A DNA stretch of 64,000 nt. Source: Formicarius rufipectus (Eukaryota; Chordata; Aves; Passeriformes; Formicariidae). The notes beneath the pieces are model-generated. The model saw only the letters and a program-made list of their open reading frames with translations. It was not told where the DNA came from and did not search any database. The stretch covers positions 806,001-870,000 of the forward strand of contig VXAU01000760.1 of assembly GCA_013399695.1 (NCBI GenBank), read 5' to 3'. Positions 1-12,870 of the stretch are shown one piece after another. How positions within the stretch are numbered: position 1 is the stretch's first letter; the number at the start of each line of letters is the position of its first letter. Both the position numbers and the translations under genes were made by a program.

Positions 1-530
1 CCCTCCATCTCTCTTGTAGAAAACTTTGAGTATTGGAAGCTGCTCTAAGGCCTTCCCAGAACAATCTCCTCCAGACTGACTGACCCAAACTCACTCAGTG
101 TGTCTCCAGAGCAAAGGTGCTCCAGCCCAGTGTTCATTGTCATGGCCTCCTCTGGACTTACTTCAACAGGCCCACTAGCTTCTTGTGTTGGGGGTCCCAG
201 AACTGGACACAGAACTCCTGCTGAGGTCTTGTGAGACCAGAGGGGCATAATCCCCTTCCTCACCTGCTGGCCACACTCCTTGTGACTCAGCCCAAGATGG
301 ACTTGGCTTTCTCAGCTACAGTCCACATTGCTGAGTCATGTTGAACTTCTTGTCAATCAACACTCCCAAGTTCTTCTCCCCAGGCCTGCTGTCAATCCAT
401 TCTCTGCCCAGCCCAAACTGGTGTTTGGGATTGCCCCAACCTACGTGTAGGACCTTGCACTTGGCCTTGCTGAACTTCAGGAGGTTCCCACAGGCACACC
501 TCTGAAGCCTGCCAAGGAACTTCAGGATAG
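1..530 (-). mobile_element. CR1 LINE fragment, 5'-truncated, continues past window start
   Basis: Read on the minus strand, this matches the C-terminal end of the CR1 reverse-transcriptase ORF and the sequence after it. The translated stretch at about 316-530 keeps recognisable CR1 blocks: CGNLLKFSKAKCKVLHVG, then GNPKHQF and EKNLGVLIDKKF. An in-frame stop near 313 interrupts the reading frame where intact CR1 continues, so the copy is dead. Further along the element (lower coordinates) the usual 'VQRR..' region and the 'LEHL' and 'RLSEFG/SLEE' blocks are still traceable in shifted frames. The homology fades near 530, which fits the 5' truncation typical of CR1. The 3' end lies outside the window. 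CR1 is the dominant LINE of bird genomes. Orientation and identity are clear from sequence; the subfamily is not. Confidence 0.93.
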
Positions 531-539
531 AGTAAGTTT

Positions 540-3500
540 TATTCTGCACTCTTAACAAAACCATGATCTCTTGCAGTCCAATATGATCCAAGAAACAAAA
601 GTGGGTAGAAAATCAGAGAGTATTTTATCTCAAAGAAAGTCTTAAAGTAGTACAACTGAGATAGGAAGAACACCAGTTAAACAGCAAGATATGAAGCTGT
701 ACCCGTCAAACTGCTTTTATGTACTGTGAAATTCTTGGGCCAATAACCTACAGCCAGGACCTCTTGTGTTCCTGGAATATCTGTAAATAAGGTGACATTT
801 GTGAAGCTACATAGGGGATTTGAATTCTTGATTCCTGCAAAAACAAAAGGGAAATCAGGTATCACCATTCCTTACTAAATAGTTTTAAAAGTTGCCTGTG
901 AATGTTGAGTGTCACGTTATTTCTGAATGTTTCTATTCCAGTTGGAAGTGTGAGGTGTCTAGTTCAGGTCTGTTTATTTTCAGGTAAACAGTTTGAAAAG
1001 AAAGGAAGAAAAACCCCACAGTTTCCAAGTATGCTTTATCAACATATAGCTATAAAATACTGTTTTGTTTGGGAAAATCTTTGTCTTCAAATACTAATAC
1101 TACCACATCGTTTGCAAGGGAAAAGCGGGAGATTTGCATGTAAATTGCTATTTTTCATAATTAGTCAATTCTTCTGGGCCATACGCAGACTAAGATTTAG
1201 ACCATATGTAGGAAAGTAAGCAGTTTAAAGAAAAAGATTCTGCATTCTGAAAGGACATGCTGATGTTAAAATAACAATATTAAATATTAAATATTGTTGG
1301 AGATATTTCCCTCTAAATTGGTTTATACCTGTTCTAATATTTCAACCTGTTTGGTTGGAATCCCTGAAAGACCAAGTAACCAGCAGCATTGCTCTGAGCA
1401 CTGACAAATGTATCTTCATTCTCTTCCAGATAAAATAGCCTTTTCTATTCTAGTAATTCATGGTTTTCCTCATCCGTTCTAGTAATTCATGGATGTTCTC
1501 CATCCATGGATGGATCCATGGATCCATGGATGGATCCAGTTTTGCAATGGTAAAGAATTACATTCAGTAATTCAGCTTCTGGTTAAATGTTCTTAATACC
1601 CTGTAAACCTGTTAGCATTGATGCAGATCTGTTTAATGGGTTGTAACCTCTGGGTAGATTTTTCTGTTTACTCAACTTCAGTGTTAGGAAACTCAGGTTT
1701 TTCATCAGTTTAGGAAAATGTGATTGAGTGGAGCTGAATGACATCCTGGGGTAAAGACAAACCACTCAAGACACAACACACACCCACCCAGGGTGACCAA
1801 GGTTGTGGCAGGAAATTTCTCAACATTTCTGGGGAGCCATCATTAAAATTTTTATTTGACTATCAAATACATGTAGAAAACACGGTAAGAGTCATAAATG
1901 CACCAGAATAGTCCATCTCTGTGAGTCAAAAAATCGTTTTGTTAGTAATTTGAGAGAATTTGATGAGGCAAGGACAACCCAGCCCTGAGTTCAGTCGCGT
2001 AGCTTCTTGTTGGGGTGGCAAGAGCTGGAAGTCTTCCTGGAAATCTGTTGTGTTGAGTGAACTAACGGATGTTGAGGTCTCAGCATACCTCCTCTCCTGT
2101 GAAGAAAGGGAGTGTAAAATTGGTCATCATCACAAGGAGGAGACCTGTAGAAGAGCTGAAGCAGAAAAAAAGAACTCCAGAACACTTCTGAAGTGAAAAC
2201 TTTTCACTTTCCATTTGAATTTCAAATACCAACATTGTACTTAAGCCACAGGCTTCATGGCCCAAGAGAAGTGTGTCACAGAGTTTCTCATCTACATGTA
2301 CTTCATGTTTATTTATGGTCAAGTGGCTCAGTGGAATCAGAATTTGAGGTCAGAATATTAACCTTTTACGAGTAGTTATTATTTCTAAATCACCAGTTGC
2401 TTCTATTCCTCTTGTGTTTTGCATATCTGAAAGCTGTTCTGGTAACTTCATCTTCAATGGGACACTGCTGTACCATTTCTAACACCATTTCTTAACACTC
2501 CTTCCTTCAATTTATGAGGAATTATATGGTATCTATACTGTCATCCTCTTCTTTCAGTATTTTCATGACTGTTTAGGGTATATGAATTAATGCAAATTTC
2601 AGAATGACATATATTAGTGCTTAGGAGTAGGTGTATTTCAGCATCTTATTCCATTTATTCCACATATCCATATATGTAACTTCAAGGACAATGGGCAATT
2701 TGTAACAGAATTACCAGAAGACAGTCAGAACTTCTGGAAATAGCTCCAGTGCTGTGGAGGGAATGATTTTGCTGTGTGATAAGTGACAGGAGCTACAGGA
2801 GAAGTGGGGCTTTGTTACTCTGTTACAAAATGTGCCATTGTGTGAGACGGTCTGTTAGATTACGGTGATATTCAGAAGTAGTTTATTCTGTCCATAGACC
2901 TACAAATGTTTCAGCTTCATCAGGGGTGGCCTTTTGTCATCCAGGGGAGTTCAGATTTCATTCCACAAATGTAGTAGTGGGCTTCATTGGTTTGGCCACA
3001 ATGAAGGCCTGGTCTCTGATATGGCACAGCAGCTCTGAAGGTAATGGAATAAAAATTATGAAATGTTGATAGTAAATTGTGTTGTAATTACCAACAAGTA
3101 AAAGCTTTAAAACTTTATTTATTTGAAAATTTCTAAGCAGTTCAATTAATTATTTTAATTTGATGAATTAGTTGTTTTGTGATAATAAAGCAAGCAAGGA
3201 GACACCTAGTTAATAGCTATTGTTTTTACTGCTAAGAATGTACGTGGATTTCAATGTTCTTGGGAACATCTGCTCTGACCTGAGAACCTGCTGCACTTTT
3301 AGTCAGGCTCTCACTGTTCCAATTGCCCAGTGCATTGAAATGCAAACTCATGCATACAGTGAAAAACAGGGAATTGAAGATAAATTAAGAAAATGAACAA
3401 CAAAAATAAATTTTTGGAGGAGTTTTAGTATCTTTCTTTTGTTAAGTTCTTCCTGCTGCCATATCTGGCAGGGTCTTTGAATGACAGGACTAATCTGGTT

Positions 3501-4790
3501 ACAATTTTGCCCTAGGACTCTAGGAAGAGTCTTAAGATCTATGGGATTGCAGTTACTTTTGAAGCTTCCACACCTTTTCTATATTTGGTTTTAATTAGCA
3601 GATTCTAAGAATATTCTAGGGCATAGACAGCTCAATCACACCAGTTCTATTTCATTAAGAAGTCAGTCTCAAAAACCCCTAGCAAACTGAAGTAAACAAG
3701 ATACAGAATATGAACAAAAACCCCAGTTCAGAGTCCTTAAAGATAGAGGATTGAAAATCTTAGTCCTTTTCACTTGCTGTATTTATCCAGCTTATTTCTT
3801 AACAGAACTTGCAGCCTGCCCTAGAGACTAACACAAAGTTAGCTCTGCTAGGGTGTATTTGGTAACGTGATCAAGCAGGAACATGAAATATCTGGCTCCA
3901 GCTCCCCCTTGCTATGAGGAAGTCACTTTACCTCATTTTCTCCATTTGTAAAATGGTGATAATGGCTGTGATGTCCTTTGTAAACATTTTAGTTATGACA
4001 AGTCCTTTATAAGAATCAAATATTATTGTATTATTTGTAGGATGGAGCTCCATCCAACTGTATCTATGCTTTTTGAGAGGTTAAGAGACATACTATATGA
4101 ATGTGGGCACAGAGAAAATCCTGAACCTCCCTCAAACTTTTCTCATATGATTTTGTAATTTGATGGGGAAAAAACCCCCATAAAAGCAAACAAACAAATG
4201 AACAAACAAACAATTAAACCTCAACAGTAAAAAGAGCCCAAGTAAGAGAGGAAATCTGGTATCTGCAGGCAGCTGGCCACCTGGGGCTTACAGCCTCTGA
4301 TTCCCTTGCTCTGGAATCCACTGCCTTACTTTTCTGCCTTAAAATTCCAAAAGGTCACAATCCATCACGGATGTCCAAGACCTCTTCTACTTGAAGTCAT
4401 ATAAAAGAAAGAATACAAGGTGCTGAAATGGCTTTCTTCATCAGGGTGTACATTGCAGTTGTTCACAGCTTGGTGAGAGATTTGCTGTTTCCTCACCAGG
4501 GAACTTTCCCAGTCTAAGGCTGCCTTAGACACAGTCAGAGTGGGACATGACTATTTCCACCTTTGAAAACCCTTCAGCAGTTTCCGATTCCCTTTTTGTT
4601 TGCTCTCCAGGAGGTCACACGGTTGGAAAGAGAGGAAAAGAGTTTGTCTCACAGCTCTATTTAGACCTAAGCCTGGTTAGTAGAAACAGCATTCCTCACA
4701 GTTGCAGGATAATGTAACATCATAAATAGAGCTATCAAGAATGTCAGGCAGCCTTTGTGGTTGTCAGAGCAGTGATGTTAAAAGAAAAGG
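540..4790. other. Unique AT-rich DNA, no supported gene
   Basis: There is no recognisable coding homology or large repeat here. A minus-strand open segment at 677-834 follows a strong acceptor-like tract and is discussed as a finding. An exact POU octamer ATTTGCAT sits at 1132-1139 in a patch (about 1,020-1,210) that looks less degenerate than its surroundings. An (AAAC)n-like microsatellite lies at about 4,185-4,213. Confidence 0.5.
1448..1537. repeat. Short tandem duplication plus GGATCCAT palindrome cluster
   Basis: The 16-mer ttctagtaattcatgg occurs at 1448-1463 and again at 1477-1492, a tandem duplication with a period of about 29 bases. It runs directly into a self-complementary cluster at about 1,500-1,537 built from CCATGG, GGATCC and ATCCATGGAT units. 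The cluster could fold as a hairpin or cruciform and looks like local slippage. No function can be read from it. Confidence 0.8.
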
Positions 4791-4792
4791 TG

Positions 4793-4817
4793 TTTTTTTT
4801 TTTTTCTTTTTTTTTTT
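4793..4817. repeat. Poly-T tract
   Basis: Two T runs of 13 and 11 bases are separated by a single C. It is one of many T homopolymers on the plus strand in this window. Confidence 0.95.
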
Positions 4818-4819
4818 CC

Positions 4820-6020
4820 TAAATAGCTTTCCTCAAACTGTCAGGAGAGCACCTGGTGAAATGAAGCTTTGCTTTTGCTGGGTAGCTTTTGTTCTTAGAG
4901 ATGGTTTAAGTAATAAATATGATGAAATAATTACATAGAAAAATAACAACTTCATTTCCATCAGAACACTAAGGGGTGGTTGTGATTCTTCAAAATGTCT
5001 TGAATACTTGAGAAAATAATTACAGCTATGATACAGCTGAAATGTCCCTTGCAGTATTCCAGTATCTATGGGTAGTAAAGGCTGTGTAGTACCTGAAAAA
5101 AGCAAAGGGAGTGAAGGTTAGATGCTCATTTTAATTACTCTGGAAATGGTTGATTGGAAATGAATCACCTCTCCTCTCATTAGCATTCAGCAGCACAACC
5201 GCTGGATAAAAAGGAAACAAACACTTGGCATTGCAAGCAGAGGTTAAAAACCAGAGGGCTGGTTTCTCTCTTCATGTAAATCAGGGTGGTTTTACGTGGA
5301 ATTCACTAGAGCTTGGAATGATTTATGCCTGCTGAGAACCTGGCCTTAAGGAACCAGCTGGAACAAAAGTTAATTCTTAAGAGGGCTGTGAGGTGTCCCT
5401 GGAATCTCTGCAAAAGCAAGCCGTGTGTTTCTGTCTGCCAGGGGCCTGCCCACATCTGCGTCTGATTTTTCAGTAAATAGATTATTTGATGTTTTCTACA
5501 AAAGTGCAAGAAGAGGACCATAAGACCCTTACATTATTTGCTTTACTGGCCTTACTGTTAAATCCTCAATCCTAACCCCGGAGATGCTTGTGCTTAATTC
5601 TCCCCACAGGTGGTGGTTGTGGCTAAAGAAGCAGCAAGGGTAGAAACCAGGTGCTTAGTATTATCACTAACTACAGCTAGTTTGTGCTTTATTATCTCTA
5701 ACTGCAGGTGTTACATCTTATGAGAATGATTCTCACCCACTCCACCCTTTAATGCTACCTCCTTCCCTTTGGCTGGAGGATGTCAGAGGAGCACAGTGGG
5801 GAATTTTAGAAGGTGCTGGAGTTGCTGTAATACCTCAGGAATCAAAGTACAAAAAATATTAGAATGATATGTTTTTCTTTGATGCAGTTATCAGCTGGTA
5901 GAGCGCGTTCCCGGCACTTGGTACTTCTTTGAGTAACAATAAATGAACCTCTCACTATGACCTGCTACTCTCAGGCATAGTTGAGTGTTCCTGAGGCAGA
6001 GGCGAGAGAAATCGCAATTC
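4820..6020. other. Unique DNA, no supported gene
   Basis: No repeat or coding family is recognised. A minus-strand open stretch at about 4,833-5,095 follows a good acceptor-like tract, but nothing else supports it. A short tRNA A-box-like string near 5,895 has no matching B box or cloverleaf and is not called. Confidence 0.45.
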
Positions 6021-6024
6021 TTTC

Positions 6025-6039
6025 TTTTTTTTTTTTTNT

Positions 6040-6080
<41 letters not shown>
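6025..6080. repeat. Long poly-T tract with ambiguous base
   Basis: Thirteen Ts (6025-6037), an N at 6038, a short spacer and then 37 uninterrupted Ts (6044-6080). The N inside a homopolymer suggests the length is poorly resolved in the assembly. It could be the tail of a minus-strand retroposed sequence, but I see no recognisable body to its right. Confidence 0.9.
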
Positions 6081-6085
<5 letters not shown>

Positions 6086-6390
6086 TGTTTAGTCGTGTTT
6101 CTGTGTTTTCTCAAACAGACTTGGCAGTGAAGTCCCCTGGAAGCGCGTGTGGGTGACTTGGAGTAGTTTTCTTGTTCTATTGCAACCATCCTCAATAGGC
6201 TAAAGACTAAGAACGTTTGTGGATAGGGTGCACCACAGGATGCTGCTCGTGGCATAAGTCTGGATTACAGCGTAAAAGGTTGTAGTGGAGAACACAGAAG
6301 TGTGGCAGGCCACATCACTGTCACAGGAGAACTGTCTCTGCAAGATTTATGGTTGTCAAGGTTTTTGATAGCAAAGCATAGAATGCTTAC

Positions 6391-6433
6391 CTTACTAGAG
6401 TAAGACAGTGAATTGTTATGAATGTTTTTCAGG
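6391..6433 (-). other. Candidate micro-exon between two good splice-site motifs
   Basis: On the minus strand, a pyrimidine-rich tract ending CTCCCCTCAG precedes 43 bases that end AAG followed by GTAAGC, a near-consensus donor. One frame is open across the segment (14 codons), entering in phase 2 and leaving in phase 0. I do not recognise the peptide. Short segments of this kind arise by chance at a high rate, so this is only a pointer for transcript data. Confidence 0.12.
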
Positions 6434-6476
6434 CTGAGGGGAGAGGTGTAATATATGTGTAATTTTCTGGAGGAAC

Positions 6477-6560
6477 TTTTTTTTTTTTTTTTNNNNNNNN
6501 NNNNNNNNNNNNNNNNNNNNNNNNNNNNNNNNNNNNNNNNNNNNNNNNNNNNNNNNNNNN
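6477..6560. other. Poly-T run into an assembly gap
   Basis: Sixteen Ts (6477-6492) run directly into 68 Ns (6493-6560). The gap probably reflects a homopolymer or other simple repeat the assembler could not cross, so its true length is unknown. The apparent open frame crossing the Ns is an artefact. Confidence 0.97.
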
Positions 6561-9500
6561 TGACTAAGAGAAGAGAGACTGTTCTACTCTCTGTTAGCTT
6601 TGAAAGGTCAGGAGTTCACGCCCTCAGGGCTCAAATACTTAGAGGACCAACCTCTGAAAAGGGCAGTAGCCCACAAGCTGGAGAGTTACAAGATAAGTGA
6701 ATGCAGTTTGGTGCCTTGCATAGTAAATAGCTAATGGAGAAACCAAATGCTTTTTATGGGTCATTCTTGTTTTCCCTACAGGTAAGAAGAGACCTTTGTT
6801 TGCTGTCCTGATGCCACAAAGTCATTAATTTCTTTCTTTAAAAGATGCACATAGTACAGCTGTTCTTTCTTTCCATTATGGTTAAATAATGAGTATCAGA
6901 GGGAATCTCAGTCCGGTCACTTTGTAATCATGTGTCACTTATAATTGCATTACAAGTAAGTTGTGAAGAACCTAATCTATTTTTTTTTTTGTGTGTGTTT
7001 TTTGTTGTTGGTTTGGGTTTTTTTGTAGAGCCATTTACAACTGTCATTAAAAACGCAAAGGTACAAAGCAAAATATTGTAATTTTCCTGATATGTGGAAA
7101 GCTAGAAACACTTCACAATGTAAGTCACTTTGAACTGACTCAGTATTTGTTGCACATGGATTTTGCTGAGCTTGTCAAACAATGTTTGAAATGACGTTTA
7201 AAACTTTAATGGTGAAGCAGCTGGAAATTGCTAGGCAACATAGTAGTTTTGTACCTATAGTGTCACATCACTTTAATGGCTTTTTCTGTCAAAAATACCT
7301 TTTAAGAGTTCACCAAAACAATTTTGCAGTTCCAAATACAAACTTCAATCTGGCAAGACCATATTTTATTGCTGTGATTTCAAAAAATGTTTCTGTTTTA
7401 AATTAGTATGGCCTGTAATTACTCAATATACTATGGGGAAGAAGATAACATTTGCTTTTTATTTTTTTTCCAAATAAAATGGGGGAATAACTGATCTTTC
7501 TCTTGGTAACATCGGACTTGATAAATTTGGTATGAGAATAAAAACTCTGCACTGAATACAGCAAATTTTATGTTGCACTTAAAGAAACATTTAATGAGTC
7601 TTGAGGATGGGAAATGAAGCTCGGTTGGGTGATCAGCTCAAAGAACAGAATTAAGACTCTTTAACCTCCATTTCAGAGTGACAGTGACTGTCTCTGACAT
7701 TGGGCCACTTGTTTGGGTGCAGGAAATGAGAGATTTGGAGACTCTGCTCCTTCAAGCTCATTCTTATTGACTGACTCTTGCTGTGCTATGCAGATCCTGG
7801 TCCTCCCTCGTGAATGTGCAGAAAGATGTGTGGTTTGTGGTGTTTCTCGTTGTGTGACAAATGGCTCTGAGTGCTGCCCGTGTTGATATTACACTGCCAG
7901 CACTGCACAGTGTAGTAAGCAGAAGCAACACAGAGAAGGGGAAGAAAGTATCAATGTTCAGTCATAATTGGCACAATGTCCTAAAATTTGCTTAATTTTT
8001 TTTTTCCAATATGTGCAGGTTTCATAGTTTCAGAGTTGAACTGAGAACACTGGTCTCAGTTGGGAATATAAAACTTAAATAGAACTTCTTTAACAGCTTT
8101 GGAAAGCTTCACACAGACTGTCACAGAGAGGACATCCCTTATAGGTGTGTGTCTGATCTGGGAATGTTGAAAACAGTTCAGTGTTCCCATTACTTTCAGT
8201 GAGGAGTGCTGCAGCCCCATATGCAAGCTGGGATGGCTCTAGGGGCACATGAAACAATACCAACCTTCTGGATCCTTAGTCTTGCTGTTTCACCATTAGA
8301 TGAAATCTTGTAGGCCTGTGTCAGAGGAAAAGGAACAATTAAATTAAATTGCTGTCTCTGACTTGATGAGCTCCAAGTTTACAGCAGTGAATCCAAAGCT
8401 AAAAGTTGCATCAGCTATTTCAGGGGTGGAGGTACCAGAAGCAGATCAGAGGCAGGTGCTAAGAAGAGAAGTTCTGGGGTAGAATGACTACAGGCATTCC
8501 CTCTGAAGAGGTAGCAAAATGTAGGTTGGAGAGCACCACATTGCCTGATTCCTGATGTGTGCTGGGAAGGGAAAATGAAGAAGGTGAGAGAAGAAAGGCT
8601 GCTGAGAATTGCTGTTTTAGCGGAGGTGATGCATTTTCATCCTCCTGGTAGGGTGTTCGGAAATCATGTCAAAGCCCAGTAAAGACTGACAGGTATTGAC
8701 AGTTGCTTGCAGCAGCACCACCAAGGTTTCAGTTCTGATTCCAGTGTTTTCAGAACTGCAGCTATTTCTAAGTCATAAGCAAAGTGTGAAATATATGCAT
8801 GGAAGGCCAGAGTTTGAAAACATGTATGGAGAGCACCATAATTATGTGAGGGTAAAATGCCAGCTCTTGTGATGGAGTGTTTTAGCAGACTGCATTCCTG
8901 AACTGACAAACCTAAGTTGCTGATCTCATTTATGTGAGCATAAAGTCTGAATTACTGTCTCCTGACCAAATGTACACATCTAGAATTTTATTATTTTAGA
9001 AATGTGCTGTAAGGTCCCCTGGGAAGAAACGTGATTACACTTTGTCCTGGGGTAAAACACAAAGCTTTATCATCTCCTCTTTGAAAGGTTTCACTAATCT
9101 CAAGACTTTAGCATGGGATTAACTTTAGAAAGTCTGGATGCCAGTGAAGGCAGTGCACGTTTTCCTTACGCAGTGACAAACAGTATATTCTCAAGCACTC
9201 AGGTCAGAGTTCAGCTTTCATCTCTCCTCTGGTCAGAGGCTAGATGACATCCTGAACAACTGGCTCCTTGTGGTTTATGATGCCAGCTGACAGTGGAGTG
9301 GTTTATTATACGATCTACAGCCTTTAATTGTCTGGAAAGACATGGAGTTGACATTTGATAAGCCATTCATGATAAAAGAATAACTGCTGCAGAGAAATGG
9401 AGCAGAAGAGGTGGCAACAGAAGATGCAAATAGATGTTGTGTTTATTCTGAGTGCTCTAACTGCTTTTTAAGGCTTCTCTGGAGGCACATGGTGAAAAGA

Positions 9501-10440
9501 ACAAGAGAATAGAAACTTCACTGCTACTGTATAGCTCTGTCAAAAGGACACTCAGCTTTTCTGGACTTTTAGGGGAAAGCACTGTGCTGAAATTGAATCC
9601 TTAGTGTTATCTTATGAATTTCATTTTCTAGGGGAAGCAAGCCTATATGTGTGTATACCAATCAATAAAGAGAATTGGCATTTGCATAGTATATTAAAAA
9701 CATGAACTAAATCTAATAGCTTCATAAAGTGAAAGCTAAGGCAAAGATGTTAAATGTCTGCTCCTCATTTATGCTAAGGCCACCATCCTGTTCCAGGAGT
9801 ATCGATGTCAAAATCGGTGCCAAGCAACTTATTTTCAGTCTCCTTTATTGTGTCCTTGACTTCCCTGTTAGTCAGTTTGCCCTCTTTATAACAAGAGGCT
9901 ATGCTGACTGCTCAGGAGACAAGCTAAACATCCATAGGCCAGCAAAGAGCTTGCAGTAATTGTAACAACAACCACAGCAGTCCCTGAGCCACTTCTGCTA
10001 TACTTGACATAAATTAGCTTTCAGCTGTATGAAACTTGTGACCTTCATTCATTGCTTTATATAATCAGAGGGCAGGTGTTTAACCAGAAGGACTCTTCCT
10101 CTCATACCATTTTTTTTATAGTAATTCAGACGATGGTGTTCTGGACTAAGCTGCAGCTTTGTAGGGCAATCTTTAAAAATATTACTTAAAAATCAAGTAT
10201 TATGCATAAAATTAAAATATCCCTGGAAGCTGACAAGTGGATGTGAGGATAGAAAACCAGGTGTGTGTACTGTTGCTTAACAGAGGAGTTAGATTTTCAC
10301 TGGTAGAGATATTCTTAATTGTAAATTCTCTACAGGTGATTCAGAGATGTTTTCTCTGCTACCTAATGGCTCTGACTCCTCATTGGGGAAATCTGGCTAC
10401 AAAGCAGAGCGGTAGAGTGAGATCTGGCTGGTAACTACTT
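6561..10440. other. Unique DNA, no supported gene
   Basis: I see no coding homology, LINE, LTR or structured RNA here. Simple T runs occur (for example 6980-6990, then a GT-rich stretch). Open frames are short and unrelated to families I know. Confidence 0.5.
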
Positions 10441-10508
10441 CCTGCTTTACAGCTTGTCCACATTCCCAGTGCTTTGGGCAGGCAGGGTCATCACAGAAGA
10501 GAAACCGT

Positions 10509-10523
10509 GCTGCCATCTAGTGT
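10509..10523 (-). promoter_or_regulatory. CTCF-like motif
   Basis: The plus strand reads TGCTGCCATCTAGTGTA. Its reverse complement fits the core CTCF pattern CCA-[GC]-[CT]-AG-[AG]-[GT]-GGCAG with about one mismatch (ACTAGATGGCAG). The motif sits in otherwise unremarkable DNA. CTCF binds such sites to set chromatin-loop boundaries. The motif is seen; binding is inferred. Confidence 0.3.
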
Positions 10524-10529
10524 AAGTAT

Positions 10530-12475
10530 TGCTGAAGAATGTCTTGGAGAGAAGAGGGAGGTTTTTTATCCAGGTTTGGATATGCGTGTAGAGCCTCATT
10601 GGAGTGTTGGGTGGTGGGATGGTCACAGCGATATGAATTAGTCTCCTAGGTTAGACTTTCCAGTCCATTCCCACAGTTTTTAGCAATGACTTGATGTGTC
10701 AGATTAGCAAGATTTACAGTAACGTCACTACTGAAAGTGATCCTAAATGGAGTTTCTTTCAAGTGAGGTTCTATCATTGCCTTGAGTTGTATGAAATTAT
10801 TCAGAAGAGCTGTTAAGAATAAATGAGCATTTACAACCAAAGTTTAGTGGAAATAAGATTTCTGCCCTGTTGGCCTCCCCTTCAGCAAGGCATGGATTTC
10901 ATTGCACTGGTTGTGCAATATCACTGACGTATGGGGAAATCTTGCACCAAGACTCATACGACATTCAGAGTGATTTACATCCTTTTATCTAATGAAGAAC
11001 TTCCATTGAGGTCTGGGGACCAAAAATATGGAGTATGTGGACCAAAATAAGTGATGAACACATTCTTGAATTCTACACTCCAATATTTGTTGAGTGTTTC
11101 TTTTAGATCTGAAGATATACATGGTTGGGACCTGAAGTCAGAGATTTTTATATGCAGTAAATGGTATGGAACAAGGGAAATTGTTGCCCAAATTTTGTCC
11201 ATTTTGTCATAGCTGGTGGGAAAGAACAGCTCTGCAAACATCAGACCTGCTTAAGTTCTCACACAGATGCTGCAAACCCCAGAACACAACTGTGTTCCAA
11301 GAGTTGTCTTGCCTTCGCCCAGTGTGCCTGTGCAGGGAGAGAAAGTAAGAGCTGCAGAAGATGTAACTTTGACAGTAGGAAGAGATGCTGAGATCCTGGG
11401 AAATCCTTCTCTCCTGGACATTCAAAAGAGGTTGCTGTAATTGAAGGCTACAAGAGTCTTACCACCTTCTGTATCAACCAATGCTAAATCATATGCATGC
11501 ACAATCTTCTCTAACAGGTGCAAGCTTACTCTGTCAAAAGCCATTTCTCTACATCAGCCTGGGCCTGCTATTAAGCGAGTAAGAGGCCGCTGAGAGGTGG
11601 CTTTTTTAGTGAGAGTTACAGGCTCAGTGATGGGTGAAACTACTTCACCTTTCTCTTCTAAAGCTACCTTTCCTCACTTATTTTCTGGGCAGTAAACTGA
11701 CTTGTATCATCATCTCCTTTATATATCTGAGAAGTGTAATAGCTGGTGTGTGTGGGTGTCTTGAGCTCCCCTGGGCAGTCCTGTTTACCTTTGCTCTCTG
11801 TTTAGGTAAACAGTTTTCTTTCTTACCCCCTTCTCTCCTACCACCCCAACTGTTTGCAATCTGAGAACTGTAAGATTGTAGTGAAGATATTCAGATTCTG
11901 AGTTGTTGCTATGAACAAACCTCAGAGCCAAAGGATATTTTGTTCTTGGAAAGGCTGTTTTTCACAAGGTTATAATTTTGGAAAAATAACAGAAAAAAAC
12001 CAAGCAAACCCAAGGGGAGTCAGGGCAAAACTAAATTTCAAGGCAGTCCCCTCTGAGGATATAAATAAACTTAAAGCAATGTGATGTGCAGGTCAAGATC
12101 ATATCACTCTTTTAATGTCTTAGCAAACATTTTTAGTCAATGTTTGAGCCCAGCACTAACAATGCCGGTGGCACTTTTTCCCCTGGTGAATTAGAAGTAT
12201 TTCACAAAAGGGAGGTGTTATTCCTGTTTTCTACCTGAGTAAGCTGATACAGATAGATGAAGGCTGAGGATTTTCAAACTTGGCTGCTCAATGGGAAATC
12301 TCCCGCAGGAGTAGTGGATACTTAACATCTCAGACTGCTTCAGATGACTTTCATGCCAAAACCTGCTAACTTGCATAGCATTCAAGCAGCTCTTTACTTG
12401 GATGCTTCATAAATACACAGTTGAATAATTTGATTAAAGTTCTGCCATTCCTGTTCAACCACTTCAAATGTGCTT
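10530..12475. other. Unique DNA, no supported gene
   Basis: No repeat family is recognised. Two overlapping short open frames near 11,161-11,391 are cysteine-rich, but they fit no domain spacing I know and have counterparts of similar length on the opposite strand, which suggests chance. Confidence 0.45.
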
Positions 12476-12479
12476 GATT

Positions 12480-12870
12480 CCTTTCCTAGAAATGGCAAAG
12501 TATTTTCGTTATTGAACTACAAAGGGCTCTATATGCTATCAGACTTAAAAAGTCAGTAAAATGGAAGATGCTTACATTAATGGCAATCACCTGGTAGCAA
12601 TTAAAACAATACTTTCTAAGCAGAATAGTTGAATGTGCCATTGATTTAATGATCCTTGGCAGTGACTGTTTAGCTGGATTTACAGGAAGCTTCACATGAC
12701 ATTTCATTAGTATCACAGTGAATTAACTTTATAGTGGTGTAGTGCTTAATCCAATTTAGGCTTGGTATTATTAATGAGACTACTTGGGAAATAGTTTTTA
12801 AGGCAATTAAACAGCAATATGTAATGTTGCCAAGCATCGCTACTGGTATCCGATGGCACCACAAAATAAC
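12480..12870. promoter_or_regulatory. Conserved-noncoding-element-like block
   Basis: About 390 bases of complex, non-repetitive, AT-rich sequence dense in homeodomain-type ATTA/TAAT cores (for example near 12,573, 12,706, 12,720 and 12,768). It has few homopolymers compared with its flanks. That texture is typical of conserved developmental enhancers in vertebrate gene deserts. The call rests on composition only; no alignment was available. Confidence 0.3.

Noticed and set aside
4833..5105. Minus-strand open segment after a good acceptor
   Set aside because: The segment lacks a convincing donor or polyadenylation signal, and acceptor-like tracts are common in this T-rich DNA.
5880..5945. 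tRNA-like string (cagctggtagagcgcg)
   Set aside because: It resembles an A box, but there is no B box, anticodon arm or acceptor pairing.
6455..6700. Open frame spanning the gap
   Set aside because: It consists largely of Ns and flanking poly-T; frame and length across the gap are meaningless.
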